A stretch of DNA of 64,000 nucleotides, taken from Paramacrobiotus metropolitanus. Lineage: Eukaryota > Tardigrada > Eutardigrada > Parachela > Macrobiotidae. The DNA lies in assembly GCF_019649055.1 (NCBI RefSeq), contig NW_026570249.1:992001-1056000 (forward strand). Direction: 5' to 3'. Position 1 is the stretch's first letter. Each line of letters opens with the position of its first letter. Of this stretch, positions 43,954 to 57,600 are shown one piece after another. A model generated the notes under the pieces. It was given only the letters and a program-made list of their open reading frames with translations, did not search any database and was not told where the DNA came from. The position numbers were made by a program, and so were the translations under genes.

Positions 43954-45323
43954 ATGGCCACTCCGACCTACGTCCGTGATCTCAAAGACATGCCCGGGAA
44001 CGCGCACAATCCCTTTTTAATCCCGGGCGCCAAGGAGGCCCCGCGCGACATCTTCCTCTTCGTCCCGAATCTCATCGGGTATTTCCGCGTGATAGCCGCC
44101 CTCATCAGCTTCTACTACATGCCCTTCAGTCCGTACCTGGCCTTTTGGTGGTACATGGCCAGCGCCCTGGCCGACGCTCTCGACGGCTACGCGGCGCGCT
44201 ACCTGAAGCAGACCAGTCGGGTGGGCGCTCTCCTGGACATGCTGACGGATCGCTGCGCCACCAACTGTCTGATTATGGTGCTGGGCCATTTCTATCCCAA
44301 GTGGATGGTGCTGTTCCAGAGTATTGTGGCGCTGGATATCACCAGTCACTGGATCCACATGTACAGCGCCATGCTGAAGGGGACCGTCTCGCACAAGATT
44401 ATTGATCTCGCGGCGCACCCGCTCTTGAGGATCTATTACAGGTGAGCCGAGTTGGAAACTGGTTTATACTTAATACTTAGCAGAGGGCTAAGAAACTGTC
44501 ATTTCAATGTGAAATCGATAGATGGCGCATGTAATTGGTGGAGAAGGGCACGCAGTTGAAAACCTGAATGCTGGTTAAACGTAGCGGGGAATCGTGGATT
44601 AAACGGAATTACGATCATAAATGATTTAATAATCGTATTTTGCAGCATTTGTGTCTCTTCTTCGTTTTCTGGCACATCGTCATCATTATTTTGTGTTATT
44701 AAAATTGTTTTCGAAATTTGTTATATATCGCTCGCATACCATTATTACAGGATTATTGGTTTTCAGTTGCAAGTGTAAATTGCTTTTAGCTTGTACAAGT
44801 TACGTAAAAATGAAAGAGATTTTATTACAAGGTGGGTAGATTCCAGATTTAAAGAAGCAGTTGGATATTAAATTGGACATCAAGTGTAATTTGTGATTTT
44901 CGGTTACATAATGGGTTAATGAGGAGGCGTTTTTAAGCAGACTTGGATTGTTAAAAGTATTTATCGTTGATTGCATTTGTGATGTTTCTAGACTTGCTTG
45001 CAAGTGACAGCTTTCGATTGGCTCTCCTAAATGTTTTGTCTGCCTGTTGTAGCTCTCGCACGGTGTTATTTTGGATGTGTGCTGGAAACGAAGTATTCTA
45101 CGCCGCGTTGTACATGCTGCACTTCACCAGTGGCCCGGGAATATTCTTTGGATGGGGTCCGGGATTATTTACCACCCTAGCCATTTTGTGCACTCCGGTG
45201 GCAGTTGTCAAAGCCGGTATCAGTGTCATCCAGCTGATTGCAGCCATGCGCAACGTGGCCTCCTTCGATGTGGAGGAGCGCGCCGAAGTGGCGCGAACGG
45301 ATCGGGAGAAGAGCAAACCGTGA
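43954..45323 (+). CDS. CDIPT: CDP-diacylglycerol-inositol 3-phosphatidyltransferase (phosphatidylinositol synthase)
   Basis: Two exons, 43954-44441 and 45052-45323, joined TTACAG|GTGAGCC to TTGTAG|CTCTCG so that IYYSSRTV reads through in frame; ~253 residues. The CDP-alcohol phosphotransferase signature D-G-x2-A-R-x8-G-x3-D-x3-D is complete in ALADALDGYAARYLKQ followed by GALLDMLTDR. Several membrane helices follow (CLIMVLGHFYPKWMVLF; FFGWGPGLFTTLAILC). The enzyme makes phosphatidylinositol from CDP-diacylglycerol and myo-inositol in the ER membrane. The first exon is GC-rich compared with its surroundings. Start ATG has a purine-rich context and the protein length is slightly longer than usual at both ends. 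Confidence 0.95.
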
Positions 45324-45961
45324 ATGTTCGTCATGCGGCGTTATATGGTCGTTTTATCTCATATTTACAAAGATATTGTTGCTCCATTGAAAGGATTCCT
45401 ACATTTCAGAATGTTTATGACTGCCAAGAGGTTTTATTTTGTTTGACGGACGGCGTCGTTCCATTGTGGCGTGAAAAGTATTGTGCTATCAAGCCCGGTG
45501 GCAGATATTGCTAGTCTATCACACTGCTACATATCAAACTCCTACGAATCTTGACTAGTCTAATGGGTAATTTGTGATGTAATTTTATTATGTTGTTATT
45601 AAGCTTTATGATTCCGATTTATTACTAAAAGCTTCGCTGTTCAAACTGTACTTGGTCCATTTTGAAGTTTGAAAAGAGGAAGATAGGTACTGGCATTAGT
45701 CATCAGCTATTAAAGCTACCAAAGTTATCATGATATTTCGATGATTTCGTTTTGTTGTCGAAAGAACTGCCAGCGATGGCGAAAATTATGGTTTTTTAAA
45801 AAGAAATTCGCATAATCCGCTCCTAACGCTTACACAAATCACAAATGTACAGCATTTCAGTTCAAAGTATGTCACTATATCTATACGATATACCATCCAG
45901 CAAGCACATACGTACAAATTAGCAGTAAATCTGGATGCCCAGTTGAAACAAGGATTATTCT
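45324..45961. other. 3' flank of PIS gene
   Basis: AT-rich; probably contains the 3' untranslated region and convergent intergenic space. No other feature is seen. Confidence 0.5.
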
Positions 45962-46672
45962 TTACTTCCCGTCTACTCGAACCTCCGCTTGCGATACAAT
46001 AGGTGCACGGTGGTCAGACTGTTTTTCCCGAAAGACGACCGGTGTCATAATTATAAGGGGTGTTTCTGTCATCAGCGTTAAAATAGCACCAGCATCTTCT
46101 GAAGTGCTGGTCAAATTTCCTGCGGAAACGTCAGTGATATGAGACGCGTTGCCGTCATTGTCGAATACAGTAACAGGAGTACACGCATACGAAGCAAAGA
46201 TCAGGAAACCATATGCGAGTGTAATGATAGTGCCAGCACGGTGGAAGGACGCTAAGAAGCCAGATTCAGGCATTGTTCGATAAATATCACCGACACCCGC
46301 AATACTGCTGTTATCATCTGCGGCTTCCACCGAAACCTTTTCGAAAAGGAATGCGTTCTTAAATTACTGAACTATGTACGTAGGTATGTGTTTCTTTGTC
46401 ACATTGCACTGTGCTAACTTTCTATTCATCATTCGGAATTTTCTTAAGGCTAATGTTACTCAACAAAAGTCAGCCAAATGCCAAAGGCGAGATGTTAACT
46501 TGACGCCAGAATTATTAGCAATGAGAACCAGAAGATCCATGACGATTAACTGCTGCCAATCCGGTCAGCTTTAGGCTTCCTGAAAGGCAGATACCAGTTC
46601 AGGACTATAACAGCTACGAGTAATGATAGCTGTAATGCCCAAAATCCAAATATTAGCATGTTAAACTGCCGA
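45962..46672 (-). CDS. Possible small membrane protein gene
   Basis: A 122-codon frame at 45962-46330 includes a hydrophobic helix (GTIITLAYGFLIFASYA) and NAS and NLT sequons. Upstream, 46560-46672 encodes a second hydrophobic segment (MLIFGFWALQLSLLVAVIVL) starting with ATG, which could be a first exon. No family is recognised and the join is not determined. It may be an artefact. Confidence 0.3.
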
Positions 46673-47021
46673 ATGTCTCGATTTCGATGATTGATTTTTT
46701 CAACAGATTATGGTTCGCTCACCGAATAGTCAGTAGTGAGCATTTACAGTAAGTAGTTGTATATTAATCATAATTAGGTAAGTTTGCAGCATTAACAACT
46801 ACTCTACTGCACAAAACAAATCTTCAATATATTTATCCCCAAATTATACTGATTTCTGTACAAAACACTGAAAACAGAACTGGTTTGCGTCGATACAAAA
46901 CAAAAATGCAAAACAAACAAACAGGAGTCTATCGATGGACGATGCGCATCTTATTTCTTAAATGAAACACAAACGAATTTTGGCAGTTTACAGAATTCAG
47001 TAGACAATTGGCGTTCGCCGG

Positions 47022-49300
47022 TCAGCCGATTATGTCTACAAATCCTCGTAGTCGTAAATAACTCTGCACCAGATCCCTGGTCAGTGAGCGGCATACTTCA
47101 AACTCCTCAGCGTCCGCGTAATGTAGTTTGGTTTCTGGATCGATGTATTTCGCCTGATAAAAACGCACCAAATCAAATGCCACGGTCAAAATCTCATACG
47201 CTACGAAACGCTACCAAACGATAATAATTTCCACCAAAATTGATTCCTAATAGTAATTGCAAGCAATACTGAGGGTGCGCAACTTACTTCCAAACCAGAA
47301 ATGTCGGAGTATCGCTTCGCGGGCTTCAGCCGCGGAGGCGCTCGGATAGTCCAATCTACGACAAAACAACCACAATTGTGTAAACACTAAGCGCCACCAA
47401 CTACCAAGTTTACAAAACAGACGAAAGATCGGCCTCGCTATCGGCAAACTCTGCTGTGTTCGGCCAGGTTTAAATTCCTATGCTGTGTATCAACGTATGT
47501 AAAACAGCAGGTTTATTGGTTACCTGTTTACCGCGATGAAACTACTAAGAATGCCCCAAAATTCAAAATATTTACATCCCCAATAGCCACATTTTTCGCA
47601 ACAACTTCCGGTTCAATCAATCTTCTAAACAGATTATCATTAACCGTAATAGGCTTTTTGAAATTTCCTTACACAATACACACGACTACAACTAGCAACT
47701 ACAATGGACGCCAAAATTGTCTTACACTTATGTAATCACAAAACTCGCGCAACCAAGCACTTTTCTGTACTCAAACAGCCAAATTTTTGACTGGCCATCG
47801 GCCTGCTGACATTTACACTTGCACCTTACGCATTTCCCAACGAAAACCATCGACCAATATCTCAAACGAATGAGGAGAAAATTTCAAGCATTTTGATACC
47901 AAACAAGGTGTTCTTTATAAGATCTAAAAGATAATCCAGGCATCTAAAGTTTCTCGTAGACATAGCATAGGATTTGCATCCGCGGTTTGGTTTCAGTTTT
48001 CACACAGAAATCTTGTGCTTTTTCTACGACAAACTAAAATGGCTCGATTTTCTCTTAGATCTCATAAAGGATGACATGTTTGGTATCGAAATTCTTGAAA
48101 TCTTTTTGTCTTTCGTTTGAGATATCGCTTGATGATTTTCGTTGGGAAATGCGCCAGGAACAAGTGTTCGTATTCTTGCGCGTTTTCTGTTTGTTGGTCA
48201 TTTGGTCCTGGCCATTTATTTTTATTGGTCATTCGGTCCCGGACCGAATGTAAGACAATTTTGACTTCCATTGTACTGATGAATTCCTCACAGCAACAAG
48301 TTGCCCAACAAGAATTAGGCAACTTAAATAAACCAACTTGAAAAAAATTTTCGAACTACAGCATGTTATCGAAAAATTAATGTTACTGATGTTCGCGCAA
48401 TGGGTAAAAACGCAAAATGCGCCGCCAGTGCGCCGAAATCTATTAAACCTGCTGCAAAACTCAGAATTTATACCGAACTTACTGGTAGGAAAAAAAGTAA
48501 CGATTTAACTGCTAGTTTTGCTAATGGTAATCTGCTGGTAAACTACCATTTCGTCAAACCTTACGCCCATCGTCTTCACGGGATCGTCTTCCGATAATGC
48601 ATTTGCAACTTACAGGAGGGATGCGACGGCACATCTCCCCATTCCGCTTTCTCCTGGGCGATAATGTGCTTCAGCAGCCGATATGGAGATTTATCTTCAT
48701 CGATGGCTCTGCGCTGTTACAAAAACCAAAACAACATCAACTCAAGTCTCAACCATAATTATGTACTACTATTATTATTAATTAATTACTTGGCAGATTA
48801 ATAAACTGGTACACCTGCAGTACCAACATTCATTAACATCCGACTATCTTTTTCGTGTGCATAATCTGTGCTGGTGAAATCAAAAAATTCCAAGATCAGT
48901 TCCGAGGATCAGTCAGTACCTTGAGAATATAATCCGGATTTTTAAAGGGGAAGGGATGATGCATCATGATATTCATCGTTGGTTTGGGGATTTCTCGTTT
49001 CTTGCCACTACGCTCGCCGCCATCCCCGTCCGTGTACGACAGCTCCAGATCGTCCGTTTCGCCCTCCAACTGCGCACTGGAAGGATGCGAGGTCTTGGCC
49101 ACTTTAGTCTGCTTGGCGGAGGACTTTTTGCTCTTGCGCTTGGACTTCCCCGTCCCTTTTTTCTTTTTCTTTTTAGCGGCGGGGGGTGTCACGACCACTG
49201 GGGCGGGTTCGGGTTCCTCTTCGAGATCTTCTTCTTCCTCTTCAGGGTTTTCGCCCTCTAACTCATTGGGATCCGAATCTCCAGATTCCACTTCGTCCAT
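47022..49300 (-). CDS. INO80C: INO80 complex subunit C (Ies6-like)
   Basis: Four exons: ~48917-49300, ~48619-48712, ~47298-47348 and 47022-47168. Start is ATG 49300; an upstream TTG extends the frame but is unlikely. Exon 1 encodes an acidic and Lys-rich N-terminus, then PFPFKNPDYILK. Exon 2 encodes SPYRLLKHIIAQEKAEWGD. Exons 3 and 4 make the YL1-type C-terminal domain with APPRLKPAKRYSDISGLE, YIDPETKLHYADAEEF and LVQSYLRLRG. This order and the KPAKxYSDxSGL core are diagnostic of INO80C/Ies6, which with Arp5 couples ATPase to nucleosome sliding in the INO80 remodeller. Splice joins keep one frame. The acidic N-terminus is longer than in vertebrate orthologues. Confidence 0.9.
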
Positions 49301-50747
49301 TGTTGACGGATAACAACGGACCAATTTAGGACTCCAGAATCAGAGTGGAAAAATGTTCTGGACCTCACAGCAACAGTGTTATACCCCAGCGAGATAAATA
49401 ATTCAAATCAAAATAATTCAAATTCGGAAAAATGTGAAGACTCGGTGATACACCAAGTTGATAATACTGGAATTTGGTGAACTGTAGTTGAAAACAAGCA
49501 AACAGTAAACAGGCGGTTTGCAGCAAACTGCAAACTGCTGAGTCAGTATGTGCAATCCTCAATTCATGAAGCAGTAAATAAACTGTAAATTCAATGCTTT
49601 CTGTTTTCACGTCAAGCGTCGCCGCAGAAGCAGAATTAGAAACAACCTCCTAGAGATCAAACGCCGACGCAGAAGTAAAATAAGAAATACTCTCTTGGAG
49701 ATCAATCGTCGACGCAGGAACAAGATTAAAAACAATCTTCTAGAGATCAAGCCTTGACGCAGAAGCAAAACTAAAAAAATTCTCGTAGAAATGTACTTTC
49801 GGAGAAACAAAAGATATAAAGTAGACTTTCGCATTTTGGAAAAAACGTTTGCAAATTACATTATGAAATAATTATTATTTACGTTTGCAAAAATTGACGT
49901 CGGAATACGACATGCAGTTAAAGCATCGACATCCAACGCGGGAACGCGGCCTCGGTCATGGGAACAGCACCAGCTTCGGCTAACTTAGACGAAATGTTCT
50001 GCGTGATTAGGCCGCCCATTTCTGTAATCGGCTGAGCTGTGTATTCAGTACAAATCTTTCACTTTTATAGAAAATCTGCGACAAATACTCGTGTACCTTG
50101 AGTTTTGAAATTAATAGTTAAACCATGGTCTGTGGTTAAACCACACCAACGAGATGTAATGCAGCGGTGCGGTTTTGGCAATTCAGCGCGCCAAAACGCC
50201 GGTATCCTTGGTGCTTGGTGGTTGTTACCGCTTTGAGGGAGACGTAAAGAAATAAGTATAGATAATAGATATAACGGCTCTGGTATTATTAATAAAGTGT
50301 TCTATAAGTTATTCTTGTATTATAAATTTTTTGTTATCGATACCTCGTAATATCGTAAAATTATGTGTTGTAATAATTTATTAGGCTAATTGAAGGTTTT
50401 ACCAAAAATTATATCACACATGATTTTCCATATAATTTTATGTACAATACATGCATGCTGTTGATACAAAATTCGACCGATGTACGGCAAAACAAAATAT
50501 TAACAATCAGCTATAAAGATTTGCGGTCTGGAATTCTTAATTGAGTGACATTCATGACATGCATCGGCAGACAAAAAACAACATCTCGATTCTCGAAGCA
50601 TTATAATATTAGTAATTAGAGGCAAGCAAAACACCAGTCGTTTATGCGAGCATAAGTACATTTATTTTGTAATAGTAATACTGCTAAGCAAATAATCACA
50701 ACAATCTGGATAAAATGAGCATCGAGCGGTTTCTGTTGGATGGTGTA
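49301..50747. other. Intergenic region with a 45-bp tandem repeat
   Basis: Apart from the repeat at 49617-49800 I see no gene. Confidence 0.5.
49617..49800. repeat. 45-bp tandem repeat, four copies, open on both strands for most of its length
   Basis: Units anchored by CGACGCAGAAG-like sequence recur at about 49620, 49665, 49710 and 49755. A period of 45 bases keeps frame; read on plus they give an Arg-rich 15-residue unit (RRRRSRIRNNLLEIK) with a TGA in copy 4, and on minus a Leu/Arg-rich unit with no stop. Diverged copies suggest age. Coding status is unproven. Confidence 0.75.
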
Positions 50748-52786
50748 TTACAGCATAGGCAAGGCGTGTGTGGAAGCTGACCGCTGAATTGCTTTGATTT
50801 CCCGCGCTGCTTGTACCGGGAGGTCCTATTTTAGAGTTGAACATTAATTGCACAGTTCCACAATGTAATATTTATATGTGCGCATGCAGTTTCATTAATT
50901 ACGTACCGAGTGCTTGAAGTAGGAAAGAATGGTGTTCCACAACACAAATACACAACTGATGAAGAGAATCCTGTGTTGAGGTTGGACAAAGTAGAAATTC
51001 AATGACTGCAGGGGCACCCACACCATACAGTCAGCGGCGAAGACATAGGCGAATTTCGACTTAAACTCGTGTGTGATTTCTTTCCATTTCTTTCGTTCCA
51101 GTGTCCCCATGCCTGTGAAATTGTGCAGGCATTTAGTTACATGAATAAGAAGAAAATGTATGACTGGATGCAAATTAAATAGTATGACTATGTACATGTA
51201 TGTACTGTTTCAAAGTTCAAAATTACTTACTCCAGAAAAAGGCGAACTGGAATGCCGGGCCGGATCCCAGTTGATCCATGGCCACTTTCTTGGCGATCGT
51301 TATCCCATTGCGCAAAGGCCACATCCGGTCGAGGAAGCGGAACCAATGGTGGGATAGTGGACCCATAACGAACATGCCGGTTGCTGCCATTCGGCCTGTA
51401 TGATACAATAAATAAATTACACCTTTTTTTGTACAACAAGTCAATCATGTGTTCAGAATGCAAATCATGTTGAAATTCAAGGCCAGAAAGCCGATGATAG
51501 CAAATTATCATAGGCACGTGGTTACTTTTACACAGTATACGTAACAACTGAATGTATCTCAAGCAAGTGTCTCGTGATCATTAATGCAGTATTGCTGTAC
51601 GTATAAACTGTGTCATCACGTTAATTTTATGCGTTACAAAACAGGCATTCCGTGGAACGGTGTTCCGTTACTCCCATTTAATACTATCCGTGTATTCGCA
51701 GTTGCATATAACGTTAATTTAAGCATTCACGTCATATGACCTTATCTTGGAACGGCAGTTTTACTACTGAGTACAGACCTATATTTTTTGAACAGGCGTA
51801 TATCACTAACATCACTAATACAATAAATACGATGATATCACTTTAGCTAAAGGTATGGCTCATTTGCTGCGGTGCTATAACTAAAGCCACGCTCAACAGG
51901 TAAAGCAGATATTTAGCCTACCGAAAGGTCACAGCAAGAATTTGCTGTATTATAATTAGTACGATTTGCAAAACTACTGTTAACTGTAAGTAAGTATAGT
52001 TCTTATTTCAGGTAATAAAAATATGCAATGTATAAAACCAAATTACTAGTAGTAGACTAGATCTCACCGTATTAGACATTCAGCTGGACTGGCCACGTTT
52101 ACCACGAAGTAGTGAAACGGGCGTCTGCTAAACTGACCGGAAGAACTGAAAACACTTTGGAAAAAAAACTGCATCGTTAGTTAATTCACGCATTTGAAGG
52201 AGTGAACAACCCGTGCCAAAAAACCACGTCGCATATAAATTATTTATATCTTGTGTTTACTCTAATTACAACCATGTAAAACAAGAGTAAGTACATAAGT
52301 AAAATAGTGGCAGTATCTTTGGTTACTTCCAAGCTGCTTAGCTACTCTAGGCAATCGGAAAATATAAAATTAGTAATAAATTCCTTATTTATATTGAATT
52401 GATATTCCCAGTCAAGATCAAGGAGGACTATTTAACGTTTTAAATAATATAAAATTAAAAAAAATGTAAATACGCATTTAGAAACGGAAAATTTGGTAAA
52501 GAGTAATTACTCCATACCTGTTCGTGCCCAATCGAACGGCTTTTTGTTCTTTTGGACATGGATTTCGATGTTTTGCTGTAGCGCATCACCTAACCCAAAG
52601 AGAGTACCGCTGACGGTAATATTAGTAAGGAATCTGGAACAAACAGAATAATTATGTAATTGGTTATCCGATGGATTATGAGTAATTATCCAGTCATCGC
52701 AAAAGTAAAGTAGTGAAATGTGAAAGTACGTACAAATGGCGTTCAAACAATCGCTTGGCTGCATCGCGCACTTGAATAAGAAACAT
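50748..52786 (-). CDS. Mpv17/PMP22-family inner membrane protein (Mpv17-like 2 type)
   Basis: Exons: ~52733-52786 (MFLIQVRDAAKRLFERHL), ~52519-52634 (TNITVSGTLFGLGDALQQ ... DWARTG), ~51232-51400 (MAATGMFVMGPLSHHWFRFL, PAFQFAFFW), ~50910-51112 (WKEITHEF, then DCMVWVPLQSLNFYFVQPQHR and SCVFVLWNTILSY) and a short last exon ~50748-50828. The GDxxQQ, GPxxHxWYxxLD-like and WPxxQxxNFxxVPxxxR-like motifs define the Mpv17/PMP22 family of small multi-pass proteins of mitochondria and peroxisomes. Val replaces the usual Pro of the WPxxQ motif region (WVPLQ kept). The last exon boundary is less certain. Confidence 0.88.
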
Positions 52787-54695
52787 TTTCGTAAGGACGA
52801 CATTGCCCTGGTGGACGAACCGATTTGAAAAAGACGATACTGCAAGTTCGCCCTTTTATATTATTGTCTTGCTCAGTGTTGAGCGGAATAGGGGATACTT
52901 CATGATTAACGCATGATTGTTTATCCGTTCCCCATTGTGCATATCTATACCTTATCGCTTATCGGAGATTGTTCCGTGCAGAAATATGCGACCTGGATTG
53001 TTGCATTGTCCGACCGGTGGTAATCGGAAATCATCCTGGGTGCAGACCCATTATAGAACAACGGATTATGGATGCTTATCATCTGTGTTTAAGATTGAAT
53101 TTGACATTGTCGTCGAAGGGTAAACAAGGTAATTAAATCGTGTGACCTCCCAAGTACTGTGTATTTATTTCGCTACCGTATGGTTTAAACAAGGACAGGT
53201 ACTAATTTTATCTGTATGTTTCCAGTATTACGTTGCGTTATGTATTCGAGGTTTGGAAATGAATTATGGGCAAAACGTAATCGAAACTACCACAATAAAA
53301 ATTATTATGCATCAAGCGTGCGTGTATAGTCAGTCACTTGACGAATCTGTCAGCACATACGGTGATTATAGTGTACAATGATTATGAGTTCGTACCGTGA
53401 TCGGTGTTCATAGAGCTGTTGCGTATATACTTTGTATATATAGATATATAGATATTATGTACGAGTAGTATACAATACCAGTCACTCCGGTCGGTCGCAA
53501 TTATTGTAATTATTAATGGTGCAAGGTAACGAAGTTTTATACAAGAATTTCTAGGATTTGATTGACTGAGTTATTGTTAGCATCGAAGGAGATTTTGACC
53601 ACCTCCACTACGCGGATATCAAGAAAAAAAATAAAATGCTCAGTTTTAAGCAGGACAGTTGAATAAATCCTTACATTTTTTCACCCGATAATTGTGATTG
53701 CACCGAGGCTTGCATTAGTAAAAGTATTCGTACATTTCCATTTAACTACATTTCCAGAAGACTGCTCTAAACCATCTTTGAACATGCTTCCTGTGAATGT
53801 TTTCTTCAAAATAATTTTTTATAGCTAGGCTGTATGCAGTGCTTTGTAAATTATTCTGTATTTTGTTTACACACGTGCATCTATTATGACTTAACGAGTA
53901 CTCGTATTACAAGTAAAATTGGATATTAGGTAATAATTGCCACCATCGGTGGTATGTACTGTGTTGATTAAAATTTTTGCAACTACATGTAAGTGGGAGT
54001 TTCTGCTGAATTCTGCATGCACGTGACCTTTTGCCATTTATTGTATATCAAAACTAAATCCGACTACTGTGAACTCTATCTTTTCTGGAGCCGCTCAACG
54101 ATATTTATTAATTTTCTGTTTGATACATCTGTATATATCTATACGTACTTCTTATTTTTCGGTTCTCCGATCCTTTCGTTTAAAAATGCATAGTGCACTT
54201 GTATTTTTAGTCGCGTAGGTGATTAAATTACTTTCCCGTTAATTCGAAGGTTTCTATACTTTGTAAACAGAACGATATTGAGGCGTGACTGTTATTGTAA
54301 CTTCATAATAATGACAGTTACCTTCAATATTGAATCACGATCCTGAGCTTCGAAATATAGTGTCGTCTGGGGATCGATCGTAGAATTCCGCAGGATGGTG
54401 TGCCGGGAAAGTAGCCAGATTAGTACAACCCATTGGAAGTCAATTAGGGCATGGATACCTTTATCAGTCTACTCTAGGATTTCAGGTCTCGTGCGTGGAT
54501 GCGTATTACGCACATTCAGATTCTCACGGCATGCTCTACAAATTTCTAAATCTTCACATGTCCTTTCCTCTCTAAGCTTTTCCTTGTAGATTATTTTGTT
54601 GTTTAGAAAAACTTCTGTACTTCTAGCAAGAGGCATTAAGAACTGCTCACATTGCATCACGACTTTGTATAGTTAAAAAAGAAAGATATGACATT
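52787..54695. other. Divergent intergenic region
   Basis: Lies between the minus-strand Mpv17 gene and the plus-strand receptor cyclase 2, so should hold both promoters. No gene recognised. Confidence 0.5.
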
Positions 54696-57600
54696 ATGTT
54701 CTTTTTTGTGAAAAATGCTAATCTACCGGTAACGTCTTTCTGCTGTTTGTGGTTGCTGTGGTTTGCCGGCCTGGCATCCAGCTTGAATATCACTTTCGTT
54801 ACATACGGTTTCGGAAATGTTTTTGGAAGAGGCAGTGGTACACGGCATACTGCTGCTGGTTTGGATGTGGCCATCAGTGAATTTAATAACGGGCTATTTT
54901 CTACGTCCAAGAATTTAAATTTAACATGCAGTCAAGTAATCCTGGAGATAGCAAACGCCACAGACTGTAAAGATGCCGAAGCCAACGCGAACATGGTTGC
55001 AGACTACTACTACAAAAGAGCTTGGGACGATGACAATATAATGACCTTGATTACATCAGGTAAAATTGTTTGTTTAGCATATGTCTAAATTTAGCAAATT
55101 CAACTTCGTTGTAGAACTGTGTCTTAATCCATAAAGCGTACAGAGCTACAGATTTTCGTAAAGAGGAATTTAATCGTGTGTTACAGATCGAACTAATTGC
55201 TCCAATTGCTGGTTAAACTAATTGCTCCAATACGAGTACCTAAGCACGGTCTTGCAGCCCAGGTAGATTTTTTTGTTTGGATTTTTTTGCAGGATGTGGG
55301 GATTCCTTAATTGTTGGTTCTTTGGCTGGAGGTAATCACGACAAAAATACTTGTACATACATATTACTTGTTTCAAATAAACTGCAAAAGATGTACCAAT
55401 CTTTGCCTAAACAAAACAAGTGAAACAGTGCTTTCACTGAAAGCACGAATAAGGGCATATTACAATTTGCAAATAGGGATTTTAAAAAATCTTGTATTGT
55501 TGCATACGCTAAATGCTGCCTTATCATAATAAATTAAAGAAATTTTTATTATCTTATACTTTTTCAAATTCGAGCGAGTATTTTTCATAAAGGAGCTGCC
55601 TATCTGCGGATCTAAATCATTCTGCAACGAAGAATTTTACTGAAAGCATAGGATTCGTTTGTACAGCCACAGGATATTGCTTCTTACTTTAAGAAATTCG
55701 CAACCTCAGCGCAGTACTAATAAGTTATAAGTACTAGCTACGTTGTCGCTACGATCATCTCTAAATTTAAAGGTAAAACGTCATTCGTTATGCAAAGATA
55801 TCGATTCCATTTCCAAGCAATAATGAGGCTGGTTTTCTTCCCGCTTTTGTAGAATATCATGTGATAAACATAAAATAATTAGCGATCGAAGCATCAATTA
55901 GAGTTATATGCATAGTACGTAAACCGGAAGCCTGCGTTTTACAGAGTGGGATGTTTTCATGGCAGCCACGTAAGCTACAATTTGTTATGCCAGCGTTTAA
56001 TGGTACGTGTGAAGCCCTATTTATGGCGCCTAATTCTCTGCCGTTATAGCGCTTTTAGTTACCCCGATACACGTGACCGGGATGCTTATCCCAGTTACGT
56101 GACGTTTTCCAGCATCCAGGTCTCCGTGATCGTCGATACCATGCTGGCTTTTTTCGATCGCTTTAACTGGACCAATGCTGGCGTCATTTATGATATGAGC
56201 GGGTTGCCCAGCTATTATGAACTCATTGGGACAATGAAAACCCAGACGGCCATGGTGGGGTCACCGGTACAATTCGGTTATCATGGAGTGCGTTTGGATA
56301 AAGCCTTCGCGCCTAAATCTCTGCTTCTCACCGTAAAAACCTACGCAAGAAGTATGTGACAAGTGAATCAAAGACCACCGCGAATCATAAAACAGTATCA
56401 ATACCACGGTAACACATACTAGTACAATAATAATTACTTATCGTAGCTCTACTTTTACCTATAGCATATGCAAACTGTTCGAGTTCGTAATAACACGCCA
56501 ATGGTAATATAATATCAATTTAATTTTCATATTTCAGTAATTGTTTTGTCCATGCATCCAGTGAATGTGCGAAAATTCATGGTATGTTTTGAAATTCCTT
56601 TAATATGAACATTATACAAAACACATCTGCCTTAGCTGTTTTTGGCTACTGTTTCAGCTGGCTGCTCGTGAGTTGCAAATGGATACCGGCGAGTACGTAA
56701 GTATACTTTTGAATTAGAGTCTCTATTTTAACAGGACACTTTCTGATTTCTTCGTTCCGGATAAAGCTAACGAAACACTACAAATTAAAAAAACCTTTAA
56801 CGTGGATGCATGATGTATATCTACAGTACGTATGGTAAGCAGCCAATGCGGAAAATTCAAGCTATGTTTGTTTAATAACTGTAAGTTTGTAACTAGGCTT
56901 ATAAGCCTAGAGATAATTACAATTATTAAACATAGCTGCTATGTAATTAAGTACATAACAGCTATGTTTAATTTGTTACTAGGCTTTTATAACAGTTACA
57001 GCCACACCGGGAGCAGCGGTCAGTGGGAACCTTACCTGGGAAATGCACGATGACCAGGACGAGGTGGTTTAACTTGTCATAAATTAGTTGATTTTTGTTT
57101 TGATTTTTGCAATCCTGTTTCTTTTGACGGGGTGACATGTGCCACAAGTTAATATATCGCACTGATTTATTTCGGAAAACTATACAATGTATAGTATGTG
57201 TTGTATATTTATAGAACGCTTTTCAAGCTCTTCGCAACCTGTTCAGCATTCAACCCTGTCCAAGAAAAAATGCGACACAGAATCTCATGACTTTGAATTC
57301 CATGAAACAAGTAAACGCTGAAAAATATAACATCTCCTTTGGATCGGGCGACGATAATGTAAGTCAAATTGCAGAGTGCAGTATGTAATGACGGTTTATC
57401 GGTATTCCATTATTTTTTATATAACTTTACTGCAACCTTCTCAAACCTTCTCAAGACAGCCGTCAGAAGTCTTACCCTTATGTTTGATGCATTTAACTGA
57501 CCAGGGCACATTTTCCGGGTCAAATATAAAAAAAAGTCCATTTTTTTGCAGAAATTTAGTACATACTCAGAACATAATTAAAAATAATAATTTTCGGTAC

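Noticed and set aside
48400-48597. 65-codon plus-strand frame starting with ATG inside the INO80C gene
   Set aside because: It lies in an intron on the other strand with no motif or homologue that I recognise.
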